From JAFHCF01 sp048497495 (GTDB lineage Bacteria > Pseudomonadota > Alphaproteobacteria > Rhizobiales > Ancalomicrobiaceae): DNA of 54,636 nt. The position numbers and the translations under genes are program-made. Under the pieces are notes generated by a model. That model saw nothing but the letters and a program-made list of their open reading frames with translations. It had not been told where the DNA came from and did no database searches. How positions within the stretch are numbered: the stretch's first letter is position 1; the number at the start of each line of letters is the position of its first letter. This document shows, piece by piece, positions 26,318 through 35,544 of this stretch. Location of the stretch: positions 1 to 54,636 of the forward strand of contig JAFHCF010000102.1 in the NCBI GenBank assembly GCA_048497495.1, in the 5' to 3' direction.

Positions 26318-28668
26318 GGCTTGGCCTCCACCCGCATCCGGTGGCTCCAGGCGCGCCGCAGCACGAAACCGGCGCCCGCCGGCTCGTAGGCGACCCAACA
26401 GGTGACCTCGCCGGCGCGATGGGCGGCGACGAGGAACCCGGTCGCCGGGTCCTTCAGCTTGCGCCCGCTCGCCTCGGCCTCGGCGATGACGCGGACCGCG
26501 TCCTCGACCAGCAGCAGCTTGCGTTCCATGTCGAGGCGGACGTCGTCGGGGACGTCGAGGTCGATACGTGGCGCGGGATCGCTCATGTCCTCTCCCCACA
26601 GGTCGCGCATCAGCCGGGTCTTCAGCCGGATGCGGGCGTCGTGCCGTCGTGAGATGCCGGGATCGGGTCGGCCGGCCGGATCGCCCTTCGGCGCGTCGGC
26701 GAAGACCAGATCGAGCAGATGGGCCGTCCGCTTGCCCCGGCGGGCGAAGCCGTCGCGGCACATGGCGCAATAGGCGAGATAGTCGGCGTTGTCCTCGGCG
26801 ATGCGGCGATCGACGATGCGGTCGGCGATCACCGGATCGGCGTAGGTGACGAGCCCGCCGTAACCGCAACAAGTGGTCAACTCCGCCCCGCCCAACTCGC
26901 GCAACCTCACGCCGAGGTCCGCCGCGATTCCCCGCACTGCCTGTTGCGTCGCGGTGTCGTGCCGCGCCGTGCAGGGGTCGTGGATGGCGAGCGTGGTGGG
27001 CAGATTCGCCCGCGCGACATCGGGCAGGCCGATCACGGCGAGGCGGGTCCACAGCGACTCCACCCGCCAATCAGAGTGGAATTCACGGAACATCTTCAGG
27101 CAGGACGAGCAAGCGGTGATCACCGTCGGCTCACCCAGGCGCCGCCACTCGGCGTCGAGCCCGGCGGCGACTTGGCGCTGGAGTTCCTCGCGTCCCGACC
27201 AGTGGGCCGGGGCGCCGCAGCAGTCGAGCAGCAGCCCGACGCCCCCGGGGATGCGGGCGGCGAGATGCTGGTAGATCCGCGCGACGTGATCGGGCTGCGA
27301 CGCCGCCAGTTGGCAGCCGGGGAAGAACAGCGCCGCGCTGGCGTCGTGGCCGGGCTGGTGGCGGGCGATGGTAGTCTCGGCCGAACGATAGAAGGCCATC
27401 TCGCGCAGCGCGAAGTCGTGATGCGACGGCGGCATCTTGCCCCGCTCGACCATCGATCGCCGAGCGTCGAGGCAGACGTCGCCCATGGCGAGGTCGTTGG
27501 GGCACAGCGTCTCGCACAGGCCGCAGAGCGTGCAACCGTCGATCATCCGATTGGACTTGCGGTTGCCCATGATGATGCCGTCGTTGTTCCAGATCTCGCG
27601 GACGTAGCGCTTCGGGTAGCTGCCGTAGTGGGCGAGATATTCGCAGGCCTTGACGCATTCGCGGCAACGGCAGGGGAAGCAGCGGGTGGCCTCCGCCACG
27701 GCCTCGGCGTGGTCGTAGCCCCGGCCCGGATCGCGCGGCGCGACGGCCGCGACCGCCGGATGGGCGGCAACGTTCACATAGAGACAGCTCGCGCCGGCGC
27801 CGTCGTCGGTACGCGACGCGGTGAGCGAGGCGCCCTGGAGGAAACGGTCGATCGAGCCGGCGGCGCGGCGGCCGTCGTGGATCGAGCCGATCGGCGAATA
27901 GCCGGCGAAGGTGCCGTCGGGGGCGTCGCGATCGCCGACGCGGACACAGGCCGCGAAGATCTTCGGATGGTCGGTGGTGCAGAAGTCGCAGTCGGCGTCG
28001 ATACGGCCGTCGGCGCGCAGCCGCAGCGTCGGGGCGAAGCCCGGGGTGCGCCCGCGGCCCGGCGCCACCAGCACCGCGTCGTGGTATTCCGCGAGACGCG
28101 CGAGACCGAGCGGCCCGTCACCGGCGGTCACACGGCAGCGGCAGCGGATTTCGACCCCGAGCCCGCGCAGCATGGCGAGGTCGGCTTCCAGCGCCGAGGC
28201 CGGCAGGCGGTCGGTCCAGTCGTGGCGCAGCCGTTCGAGCGGCTGGGCATCGGCCTCGAAGACGGTGACGGCATGGCCCTTCATGGCGAGGTCATAGGCG
28301 GCGGTGAGACCGGCGAGGCCGGCGCCGACCACCGCGATCTTCTTCGGCCGGCGGTTGCGCGGGGCGCTGCGGCGCAGGGTGGTGTAGGCCTCCTCGACGC
28401 AAGCCTTCTCGATCGCGCCGATCGCCAGCGCCCCGCCCGCCTCGGATCGGCGGCAGGAGGCTTCGCAAGGGTGATCGCAGATGTGGCCGAGGATGGCCGG
28501 GAAGGGCACGTGGCGGGCATAGACGGCGAAGGCGGCGGCGAAATCGCCCGCCGCCACCTTCTCCATCATGGCGCGCACGTCGAGATGGAGGGGACAGGCG
28601 GCGACACAGCTCGGAGGCTGTTCCTCGATGCAGCGCGCTTCCCACGCCCTGACCCGTTCGCCGTCCAT
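26314..28668 (-). CDS. FAD/Fe-S oxidoreductase with CCG domains (DVU_1558 type)
   Basis: This is a 784-residue multidomain electron carrier. Order: GltB-small-subunit-like dicluster domain (CIEEQPPSCVAACPLHLDVR, then CDHPCEASC, residues 13-80); FAD domain with VVGAGLAGLTAAYD near 115; cysteine clusters CFPCRCRECVKAC and CTLCGLCETLCP (about 335-405); two HdrD-type CCG segments (CCGAPAHW, CCGYGGL); and a C-terminal domain of about 120 residues, specific to this family. It could carry electrons between NAD(P)H or ferredoxin and the aldehyde oxidoreductase. A 142 bp gap with a hairpin separates it from the Mop gene. ATG 28668 is used; GGAGGA precedes it. Confidence 0.83.
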   Translation of the reverse strand: MDGERVRAWEARCIEEQPPSCVAACPLHLDVRAMMEKVAAGDFAAAFAVYARHVPFPAILGHICDHPCEASCRRSEAGGALAIGAIEKACVEEAYTTLRRSAPRNRRPKKIAVVGAGLAGLTAAYDLAMKGHAVTVFEADAQPLERLRHDWTDRLPASALEADLAMLRGLGVEIRCRCRVTAGDGPLGLARLAEYHDAVLVAPGRGRTPGFAPTLRLRADGRIDADCDFCTTDHPKIFAACVRVGDRDAPDGTFAGYSPIGSIHDGRRAAGSIDRFLQGASLTASRTDDGAGASCLYVNVAAHPAVAAVAPRDPGRGYDHAEAVAEATRCFPCRCRECVKACEYLAHYGSYPKRYVREIWNNDGIIMGNRKSNRMIDGCTLCGLCETLCPNDLAMGDVCLDARRSMVERGKMPPSHHDFALREMAFYRSAETTIARHQPGHDASAALFFPGCQLAASQPDHVARIYQHLAARIPGGVGLLLDCCGAPAHWSGREELQRQVAAGLDAEWRRLGEPTVITACSSCLKMFREFHSDWRVESLWTRLAVIGLPDVARANLPTTLAIHDPCTARHDTATQQAVRGIAADLGVRLRELGGAELTTCCGYGGLVTYADPVIADRIVDRRIAEDNADYLAYCAMCRDGFARRGKRTAHLLDLVFADAPKGDPAGRPDPGISRRHDARIRLKTRLMRDLWGEDMSDPAPRIDLDVPDDVRLDMERKLLLVEDAVRVIAEAEASGRKLKDPATGFLVAAHRAGEVTCWVAYEPAGAGFVLRRAWSHRMRVEAKP

Positions 28669-28741
28669 GATCGTCCTCCTGGACCGAGCCCGTCGGTCCG
28701 TCACGGCCCGGTGGAGCGGAGAGGTCCGGCCGCCGGGCGAG

Positions 28742-28767
28742 GGCCTCGGGCCTTGCGGTCCGAGGCC
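28742..28767 (-). terminator. Intercistronic hairpin between Mop and flavoprotein genes
   Basis: GGCCTCGG and CCGAGGCC (8-base perfect arms, 10-base loop) lie in the 142 bp gap just after the aldehyde oxidoreductase stop. There is no following U-run, so it is more likely an mRNA-stabilising or attenuating hairpin than a full terminator. It could lower expression of the downstream accessory genes relative to the oxidoreductase. Confidence 0.35.
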
Positions 28768-28810
28768 GGTGGAGCGGGACCTCGGCGAGCCGGGATCCCG
28801 TGGTTCGTGG

Positions 28811-31573
28811 TCACACGGTCTCGCCCGCCTTGGCGGCGCTGGCGCCGGCCTTGGCCTCGAGACCCATCTTGATCACTTCCGGCAACGCCGGGATCCGGAA
28901 CACCCGGACGCCGACGGCATTGTTGACGGCGTTGAGGATCGCCGGATGCGGCGCGGTGAGCGGCGCTTCGCCGACACCGGCCGCGCCGAAGGGTCCGAGC
29001 TCCCGCGGCGTTTCGAGATAGAGGATCTCCATGTCGTCGGGGACGTCCTTGGGGTAGGGGATGCCGCAGTCGCGCAGGGTGGTGTGCAGTTCCAGATCGT
29101 CGAAGTCCTCGGTCAGGGCGAGACCGATGCCCTGGGCCAGACCGCCGTAGATCTGACCGTCGACCGTCGCCTTGTTGATGATGGTTCCGACGTCGACCGA
29201 TGTCGTGAACTTGACCACCGTGGCCTTGCCGGTCTCCAGGTCGACCTCGACCTCGGGCATGAAGACTTCATACATGTAGATAGGGAAGGGATTGCCCTGC
29301 GCCGTGTCAGGCGAGCAGTCGGTGCAGGCCGCCGCCACCCACTTGCCGTCGTAGGCGAGCGGGATGTTCTCCGCCACCATCTCCTTGTGGGTGCGATATC
29401 CACCCTCGGGCTTCTTCATGGCGTTGAGCATCATCTCGGCGGCGACGCGGATGGCGTTGCCGGAGAAGACGTTCGACCGGCTGCCGCCCGCCGGGCCCGA
29501 GTTCGGCCCGAAGGTGTCGGCCATGACGAGCTTGACCTGATCGGGCGTGACGCCCGCCGCGCGCAGCACTTCATGCGCCATGGTCTGGGCGGCGAGATCG
29601 GCGCCCTGGCCGTGGTCTTCCCAGCCGGAGTGGACCACGAAGCCGGTCGGGGTCATCTCGACACGGGCTTGCGAGCTGTCCGGTCCGTCGAGGCCGCAAC
29701 CGTAGATGCCGAGGGAGATGCCGACGCCGCGCTTGGTCTCGGTGTTGCCGGCGTTGAAGTCGGCGCAGCGCTTCTTCGCTTCCTGGTACTTGGGACGCAG
29801 CATGTCGAACAGCTGCTTCAGCACCAGGACCTCGGGCTTCTGGCCGGTGGGCGTGGTCGAGGCCTCGTTGTAGAGGTTCTTGTAGCGGAACTCGAAGGGA
29901 TCCTCGCCCATCTTCTCCGCCAGCATGTCGATGGCGATCTCGGAGGCGAGGAAGGCCTGCGGGCTGCCGTAGGCGCGGAAGGCCGAGCCCCAGGCATGGT
30001 TGGTGGCGACGGTGCGGCCGTGGCCACGGATGTTCTCGAGGTGATAGCCGGCGCCGGTGAACTGCGCCTGGCGCAGGGTCACGAGGTCGCCGAATTCCGA
30101 GTACGGCCCGTGGTCGAGCCACCAGTCGGTCTCCATCGCCGTCAGCTTGCCGGCCTTGTCGCAGGCGAGTTTGATGTTGATGTTGGCCGGGCTGCGCTTA
30201 CCGGTGTAGGTGATGTTCTGGTATTGGTCGTAGATCAGCGACACCGGCTTCTTGGTCACCAGCGCGGCGACGCCGAGCAGCGCCTCCATGGTCGGTGAGA
30301 ACTTGTAGCCGAAGGTGCCGCCGGTCGGGTTCTGGATGATCCGCAGTTTCTCGGGAGGAATGCCGAGGCCCGGGCAGATCATGGCGTGATGGAGATGCAC
30401 GCCGATCGACTTCGACAGGATGGTGAGCACGCCGTCGTCGTCGACGAAGGCCTCGCCGCAGTCGGGCTCGAGATGCAGATGCGGCTGGCGCGAGCAATAG
30501 GTGGTGATGTCGACCACCGCCGCGGCCGAGGCCATCAGCGGCGCGGTGTCGGCACCCTTGACCACACCCTGCTCGTAGTAGGCGTTCGGCACGCCGGGAT
30601 GGATCTCCATCGCGTCGGGAGCGAGCGCCGCAAAGCCCGACATGTAGGCCGGCAGCACCTCGAGATCGACCTTGACCTTGGCGGCCGCCGCGCGGGCATG
30701 GGCCTCGGTATCGGCGGCGACGATGGCGATGGCGTCACCGAACTGGAAGATCTTCTCCTTACACAGGATCGGACGATCCCAGCCGTCGCCCTTGTTGGTC
30801 GGGAAGGTGATCAGGCCGGTGATGGCGTTCTTTCCGCCGACGTCCTTCCAGGTGATGACGCGCTCGACGCCCGGCATCGTCTCGGCTTCGGCGGTGTCGA
30901 TGCCCTTGATCAGGGCATGGCTGACCTTGGCCTGAACCAGGGCGAGACGCAGGGTGTCGTGCGGCATGCGCAGCGCGACGTCGGCGCCGAAGTCCCAGGT
31001 GCCGGTGACCTTGGCGATCGCCGAGGGACGGGCGAACTTGGTGCCGAGGATCGAACCGTCGGCCTTCGGCTTGTCGAGCAGGCTCGCCGCGGTCTTCTCG
31101 CCGCGCAGGACGGCGGCGGCGTCCATCACCGCGTCGACCAGCGGCTTGTAGCCGGTGCAGCGGCAGACGTTGCGATTGCGGTTGAACCAGGCACGGATCT
31201 GTTCGCGGGTCGGGCTGGTGTTGCCGTCGAGCAGGACCTTGGCCGACATGATGAAGCCCGGGGTGCAGACGCCGCACTGGGCGCCGCCGTGGGCCATCCA
31301 GGCGACCTGCAACGGGTGGAGGTCGTCGGGCGTGCCGATGCCTTCGATCGTGGTGATCTCGGCGTTGGGCGCCACCTTGGACATCGGCAGGGTGCAGGCG
31401 CGCACCGGCTTGCCGTCGAGCACGACCGTGCAGGCGCCGCACTGGCCGTCTTCGCAACAGATCTTGCAGCCGGTCAGGAGCATCTGCTCACGCAGCACTT
31501 CGGCGAGGCTGGTTTCCTTGTCGGCCACGACCCAGCGGTCGACGCCGTTCACATTGAGGGGGATGCGCTTCAT
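28811..31573 (-). CDS. mop: Molybdenum aldehyde oxidoreductase (Mop type)
   Basis: The 920-residue enzyme is of the xanthine oxidase family, single-chain Desulfovibrio type without FAD domain. It has a plant-type [2Fe-2S] site (CKICCEDGQCGAC, near residue 45), a second [2Fe-2S] site (CGVCTPG and CRCTGY, about 105-145) and molybdopterin-cytosine-dinucleotide domains. The catalytic Glu in GVGEAPL falls at residue 869, the same number as in D. gigas Mop. It oxidises aldehydes to acids with electrons leaving through the Fe-S centres, typically to flavodoxin or ferredoxin. ATG 31573 follows GGAGGAG. XdhC lies upstream and cofactor genes downstream. Confidence 0.92.
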   Translation of the reverse strand: MKRIPLNVNGVDRWVVADKETSLAEVLREQMLLTGCKICCEDGQCGACTVVLDGKPVRACTLPMSKVAPNAEITTIEGIGTPDDLHPLQVAWMAHGGAQCGVCTPGFIMSAKVLLDGNTSPTREQIRAWFNRNRNVCRCTGYKPLVDAVMDAAAVLRGEKTAASLLDKPKADGSILGTKFARPSAIAKVTGTWDFGADVALRMPHDTLRLALVQAKVSHALIKGIDTAEAETMPGVERVITWKDVGGKNAITGLITFPTNKGDGWDRPILCKEKIFQFGDAIAIVAADTEAHARAAAAKVKVDLEVLPAYMSGFAALAPDAMEIHPGVPNAYYEQGVVKGADTAPLMASAAAVVDITTYCSRQPHLHLEPDCGEAFVDDDGVLTILSKSIGVHLHHAMICPGLGIPPEKLRIIQNPTGGTFGYKFSPTMEALLGVAALVTKKPVSLIYDQYQNITYTGKRSPANINIKLACDKAGKLTAMETDWWLDHGPYSEFGDLVTLRQAQFTGAGYHLENIRGHGRTVATNHAWGSAFRAYGSPQAFLASEIAIDMLAEKMGEDPFEFRYKNLYNEASTTPTGQKPEVLVLKQLFDMLRPKYQEAKKRCADFNAGNTETKRGVGISLGIYGCGLDGPDSSQARVEMTPTGFVVHSGWEDHGQGADLAAQTMAHEVLRAAGVTPDQVKLVMADTFGPNSGPAGGSRSNVFSGNAIRVAAEMMLNAMKKPEGGYRTHKEMVAENIPLAYDGKWVAAACTDCSPDTAQGNPFPIYMYEVFMPEVEVDLETGKATVVKFTTSVDVGTIINKATVDGQIYGGLAQGIGLALTEDFDDLELHTTLRDCGIPYPKDVPDDMEILYLETPRELGPFGAAGVGEAPLTAPHPAILNAVNNAVGVRVFRIPALPEVIKMGLEAKAGASAAKAGETV

Positions 31574-31693
31574 GTCCGTCTCCTCCGTTGCGGTGAGGCG
31601 CATCTCGCGCCCGCGCCGTAGAGACATTCGAGTGTCGGTGATCGGGAATTCGGGTTGCGTATCGGGATTGAATCCGTCGGCGCCGGGGCCGAC

Positions 31694-32536
31694 CTAGGAG
31701 GCCTCCTTCCTGGGCACGCGATCGGCGAGCGCCTGCATGTTGCGCATGATCGGCCGGACGCTCTCGGCGCCACGACGCCAGGCGATCAACTCGGCGACGA
31801 CGGAGACGGCGATCTCCTCCGGGCTCTCGGCGGCGATGTCGAGACCGACCGGCGCGTGGACCCGCTCGAAGGCGGTGGCCGGCACGCCGTCCGCCTGGAG
31901 CTTGGCGTAGACGGTCAAGACCTTGCGCTTCGAGCCGATCATGCCGATGTAGCCGGCCGCGGTGTCGACCGCCCAACGCAGCACCCGGCCGTCGAGGTCG
32001 TGGCTGCGGGTGGCGATGAAGATCGCCGACCGACGGTTCGGCTTCAGGTCGGCCATCGTCGTCTCGAACGGCAGCGCGTGGACCGCCATCGCGCCGGGGA
32101 AGCGGTCGGCGTTGGCGAATTCCGGGCGATCATCGACGATCACCGTCCGCCATCCCGCCGCCTGCGCCGCCCGCGCCGTGACCAGGCCGACATGACCGGC
32201 GCCGAACAGGTACATCACCGGTTCCGGCGCCACCGGCTCGACATAGACGTCGAGGCTGCCGCCGCACACCATGCCGGAATCCATGTTGGGATTGTCGTGC
32301 AGCGAGAAGGAGATCATCGACGGCCGGCCCTTGGCGATGACCTCGCGGGCGGCGATGATCACTTCCGCTTCGGCGGCGCCGCCTCCGACGGTGCCGACGA
32401 TCGAGCCGTCCTCGTGGACGACCATCTTGGCGTTCTCGTGCGAGGGGATCGAGCCCTTGACGGCGACGATGGTCGCCAGGGCGCAGGCTCGGCCCTCGCT
32501 TCTCTCTCTGATCAGGTCTTCATAGACGTCCATCAT
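31694..32536 (-). CDS. xdhC: XdhC/CoxI family molybdenum-cofactor chaperone
   Basis: The 280-residue protein has the N-terminal XdhC/CoxI domain (ATIVAVKGSIP, then GTVGGGAAEA) and a Rossmann domain (LFGAGHVGLVTARAA, VDDRPEFAN, GMIGSKRK). XdhC proteins bind the molybdenum cofactor, help add the equatorial sulfido ligand and hand it to xanthine-oxidase-family enzymes. It is encoded just before the Mop gene, which would be its client. CGG in MVCGGSLDVY is the conserved cofactor-binding Cys region. Gap to the ferredoxin gene is 60 bp. Confidence 0.88.
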   Translation of the reverse strand: MMDVYEDLIRERSEGRACALATIVAVKGSIPSHENAKMVVHEDGSIVGTVGGGAAEAEVIIAAREVIAKGRPSMISFSLHDNPNMDSGMVCGGSLDVYVEPVAPEPVMYLFGAGHVGLVTARAAQAAGWRTVIVDDRPEFANADRFPGAMAVHALPFETTMADLKPNRRSAIFIATRSHDLDGRVLRWAVDTAAGYIGMIGSKRKVLTVYAKLQADGVPATAFERVHAPVGLDIAAESPEEIAVSVVAELIAWRRGAESVRPIMRNMQALADRVPRKEAS

Positions 32537-32596
32537 CTTCTGGCTCCACCTTGGGAGATCGGTTGGACGCCAACGGCATCCGCTCGTGAATTCCGG

Positions 32597-32794
32597 TCAG
32601 GCAGCTATCAGTACACACGAGCCGCTCTGACAGACGTCCTCGCACTGGGGAACGTCGAAGTCGCCTTCGCAGTCCTTGCACTTCTTGACGTTGATGGTGA
32701 AGACCTTGCCCTTGTGGGTGATCGCTTTGTTCGGACAGATGTCCTCGCAGGAGCCACAGGCGGTGCAGGTCTCGTTCTCGATCATATGGGGCAT
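32597..32794 (-). CDS. 2[4Fe-4S] ferredoxin
   Basis: The 65-residue protein has CTACGSCEDICP and a second cluster motif CKDCEG with CEDVC, where an eight-residue insertion separates the second and third cysteines as in FdxN/YfhL-type ferredoxins. It is cytoplasmic and low-potential. It lies between the hydrogenase large subunit (62 bp) and xdhC (60 bp), so it is well placed to shuttle electrons between the aldehyde oxidoreductase and the hydrogenase. It is much shorter than CooF, the four-cluster CODH ferredoxin, and is not that protein. Confidence 0.88.
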   Translation of the reverse strand: MPHMIENETCTACGSCEDICPNKAITHKGKVFTINVKKCKDCEGDFDVPQCEDVCQSGSCVLIAA

Positions 32795-32856
32795 GGTCTT
32801 CTTCCCACGTTGGGGTCGGAAGACGCGGCCGCGTCGGCCGCGTCTCGGCGACCGGT

Positions 32857-33969
32857 TCAGCGTTCCGTGCAGGACACGCACGGATCGATGCTGTTCACGA
32901 TGATGGCGATGTCGGCGACCTTGGCCTGCGCCAGCATGAAGCGCAGGGCGTCCCAGTTCATGAAGGTAGGCACGCGCCACTTCACCCGTTCCGGGTTCGC
33001 CTCGCCGTTGGTCTTGAGGTAGTAGATCAGCTCGCCGCGCGGCGCCTCGACCTTGGCGATCGCATGACCTTCCGGGATGTCGGGACGGTCGTGCGGGTGG
33101 GTCTCGCCGCCGGGCAGGTCGTCGAGGCAGCGGCGGACGATGGCGATGGCGGTGCGGGCCTCATAGAGGCGGATCATCGCCCGCGACCAGACGTCGCCGC
33201 CCTCCAACATGTGGGTGTCGAAGGGCAGGCGACCGTAAGCCGCATAAGGAGCGACCTTGCGGACGTCGTAGTCGATGCCCGAGGCGCGGGCGACCGGGCC
33301 GACGACGCCGCAGGCGAGCGCCTGGTCGTGGGTCAGGAGGCCGATGCCGCGGGTGCGCCGGACGATCGAGCCGTTGGTCCGGTAGGTGGCGATGATCTCG
33401 TCGACCAGCGGCGCGATCTTGTCGAGCCGCGCGGTGAGTTCGGCGGTGGTCTCGGGATCGACGTCGTAGCGCACGCCGCCGATGCAGATGGCGCCGAGGT
33501 CCATGCGGTTGCCGAACACCACCTCCTTGATGTCCTGGGCGATCTCGCGCACCTGCATGACGTGCATGAACAGGGTCTCGAAGCCGACCAGATGGGCGAG
33601 GATGGCGACGTTGAACAGGTTGGAGGCGATCCGCTTGATCTCGCCGGCCATCACCCGCAAGTAGGCGGCGCGTTCGGGGATGGTGATGCCGGCGATCTTC
33701 TCCGCCGCCATGGCGAAGCTCTCCGGATGGCTGGCCGAGCACAGCGAGCAGATCCGCTCGGTCAGCACGACGTTCTGATAGATCGAGCGCTTGGTGGTCA
33801 GGTACTCGATGCCGCGATGGACGTGGCCGGCGTTGATGTCGACATGGCCGACGGTCTCGCCACGCACGTCGAGCTTGAAGTACATCGGCTCCTCGAGCGC
33901 CACGTGGAGCGGGCCGACCGGGATGGTGTAGGTTTCCGGTAGGACGACCGGTACGTCGGTATGGGTCAT
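32857..33969 (-). CDS. cooH: Energy-converting [NiFe] hydrogenase large subunit (CooH type)
   Basis: The 370-residue protein is homologous to NuoD. It keeps both Ni-Fe ligand pairs, RICSLCSASH (about residue 70) and C-terminal DPCVSC, so it is a hydrogenase and not a complex I subunit. The tail after the last Cys is only three residues (TER), so there is little to cleave; CooH-type enzymes are likewise not processed. It produces or consumes H2 at the cytoplasmic face and is coupled to ion movement through the membrane subunits. Its start overlaps the CooU stop by 4 bp. Confidence 0.88.
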   Translation of the reverse strand: MTHTDVPVVLPETYTIPVGPLHVALEEPMYFKLDVRGETVGHVDINAGHVHRGIEYLTTKRSIYQNVVLTERICSLCSASHPESFAMAAEKIAGITIPERAAYLRVMAGEIKRIASNLFNVAILAHLVGFETLFMHVMQVREIAQDIKEVVFGNRMDLGAICIGGVRYDVDPETTAELTARLDKIAPLVDEIIATYRTNGSIVRRTRGIGLLTHDQALACGVVGPVARASGIDYDVRKVAPYAAYGRLPFDTHMLEGGDVWSRAMIRLYEARTAIAIVRRCLDDLPGGETHPHDRPDIPEGHAIAKVEAPRGELIYYLKTNGEANPERVKWRVPTFMNWDALRFMLAQAKVADIAIIVNSIDPCVSCTER

Positions 33970-34592
33970 GCCTTGCCCCCCTGCAGCGCGGAGATCTTGT
34001 CCCAGAGGCCCTTGGTCGAAGCGGCGTTGACCAGCGTCGAGAAGGGGATCAGGCGTTCGAACACTGCCGGATCGATCGCCGGATCGATGAACAGCCGGCG
34101 CGGATCGGGATGGTCGCGGACGGTGAGGGCGTAGAGCTCCATCATCTCGCGCTCGCTCCAGTCGGCGGTGCGGAACAGCGGCGTCAGCGAGGCGATCTCG
34201 CCACCCTGGATGACGTGGGCGATCACCGTCAGCGTGTCGCCGCCGAGGTCGAAGTGATAGGCGAGCTCGTAGGAGGTGCCGTCGAGCACGGTGCCGCCGA
34301 AGGAGAGCGCCGGCGCCTTCTCCTCCTCGACCTTCGCCTCGGCGCCGTCCTCGGCCTCCTCGTCCTCGTCTTCCTCTTCCTCCGGCGGGGCCGGGGGCTG
34401 GGAGGCGGTGGTCATCGACAGGCGGGCGCCGAGATCGCGCATCAGCGAAGCGACGGCGAAGAGATCGTCGCGGTCGGCGAGCGCGGCCCAGGCCACGGTG
34501 ACGCCGTGAGAGTCGGTCTCGCTCGAGAAGTCGACGCCGTGCGGGGCGGCGGTCAGGAGGCGGGCCTCGAGGTCTTGCGGGAGCCTGGTCAT
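33966..34592 (-). CDS. cooU: Hydrogenase NuoC-like subunit (CooU type) with acidic insert
   Basis: The 208-residue protein has the 30-kDa-subunit pattern: LGARLSMTTAS, then AHVIQGG, LTPLFRTADWSEREMMELY and HPDPRRLFID. It holds the large subunit against the small one. It is longer than I recall for R. rubrum CooU (about 170), and the surplus is an insertion after residue 65: PPAPPEEEEDEDEEAED followed by more acidic residues. This low-complexity acidic loop is unusual for the family. Gene overlaps with both neighbours (4 bp each). Confidence 0.82.
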   Translation of the reverse strand: MTRLPQDLEARLLTAAPHGVDFSSETDSHGVTVAWAALADRDDLFAVASLMRDLGARLSMTTASQPPAPPEEEEDEDEEAEDGAEAKVEEEKAPALSFGGTVLDGTSYELAYHFDLGGDTLTVIAHVIQGGEIASLTPLFRTADWSEREMMELYALTVRDHPDPRRLFIDPAIDPAVFERLIPFSTLVNAASTKGLWDKISALQGGKA

Positions 34593-35086
34593 GACTTGGC
34601 CTTCCGGTTGCGCAGGAACTTGGCGCGGCACTTCGGGCACATGGCGCGCAGCTTCACGATGTCGTCGGGAGCGAGTGGCGGCTTGGCCACGGCCGGCGCG
34701 GTGTCGAGCGCGGTGGCGCCGCATTCGCTGCAGGTCTGGTTGGGGATCAGCCCGTGTTCGATCTGGGCGTATTTGGCGTCCTGGGCATGCGACAGGTGCC
34801 AGTCGTCGGTCTGACGGATCGAGCCGGTCGGGCAATAGAACTCGCAGGTGCCGCAGAACACGCAGGTCGCATGCCAGCAGTCGAAGGCAAGGCCGTCGGC
34901 GACCTTGACGAAGCGGATGGCGCCGGCCGGGCAGACGCGCTCGCACAGTTTGCAGCCCTCGCAAGTCGTCGCATCGAATTCGATGCGGCCGCGGAAGCGC
35001 TTGGTCGTCACCGTCTCACCGAACGGGAATGGATCGGTGTAGGGCCCGGAGCGGAGGTTGCGCAGGAAGAGGGTCAGGATGTTCAT
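34589..35086 (-). CDS. cooX: Hydrogenase ferredoxin-like subunit (CooX/NuoI type)
   Basis: The 165-residue protein has two [4Fe-4S] motifs, CEGCKLCERVCP and CVFCGTCEFYCP, of the NuoI type. It relays electrons from the soluble donor to the small subunit. The C-terminal 45 residues add two CxxC pairs, CSEC and CPKC, a probable zinc ribbon also seen in Coo/Hyc-type relatives. It starts MNILTLFLRNLRSGPYTDP, overlaps cooU by 4 bp, and follows cooL by about 10 bp. Confidence 0.85.
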   Translation of the reverse strand: MNILTLFLRNLRSGPYTDPFPFGETVTTKRFRGRIEFDATTCEGCKLCERVCPAGAIRFVKVADGLAFDCWHATCVFCGTCEFYCPTGSIRQTDDWHLSHAQDAKYAQIEHGLIPNQTCSECGATALDTAPAVAKPPLAPDDIVKLRAMCPKCRAKFLRNRKAKS

Positions 35087-35096
35087 CGCCGTCTCC

Positions 35097-35534
35097 TCAC
35101 AGCCGCTCGCGCCACACCGCGATCGCCCGAGCCACCCCTTCGAGGATCGCCTGAGGCCGCGGCGGACAGCCGGGGATGTTGACGTCGACCGGCAGGTACT
35201 GATCGATCGGCGCGCAGGTGGCGTAGCTCTCGCGGAAGATGCCGCCCGAGATCGGGCAGACGCCGACGGCGACCGTCACCTTGGGGTCGGGGATCTCCTC
35301 GAACAGCCGGAGCGCCGCGTCGCGGACGTGGCGGGTCAGCGGCCCGGTGATCAACACGATGTCGGCGTGGCGCGGGCTGCCGCAGTACTGGCAACCGAGC
35401 CGCTCGACGTCCCAGCGCGGGATCAGCGCGGTGGTGGCGAGCTCGACGTCGCAGCCGTTGCAGGAGCCGGCGTTGATCCGGTAGAGCCAGGGCGAGCGGG
35501 CGGCGATGGACTTGAGATTGGTCAGGATGTTCAT
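35097..35534 (-). CDS. cooL: Hydrogenase small subunit (CooL/NuoB type)
   Basis: The 145-residue protein carries the proximal [4Fe-4S] cluster of group 4 hydrogenases: SCNGCDVE, VGVCPISGG and PGCPPRPQ give the four cysteines. The length matches CooL/EchC-type short small subunits that lack the extra clusters of uptake hydrogenases. It sits at the junction with CooH and passes electrons to the Ni-Fe site. An 8 to 10 bp gap separates it from each neighbour. Confidence 0.87.
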   Translation of the reverse strand: MNILTNLKSIAARSPWLYRINAGSCNGCDVELATTALIPRWDVERLGCQYCGSPRHADIVLITGPLTRHVRDAALRLFEEIPDPKVTVAVGVCPISGGIFRESYATCAPIDQYLPVDVNIPGCPPRPQAILEGVARAIAVWRERL

Positions 35535-35544
35535 CGGGGGCTCC

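Noticed and set aside
32597..32794. CooF, the CODH-linked ferredoxin
   Set aside because: CooF is much larger with four clusters; this protein has two clusters and 65 residues.
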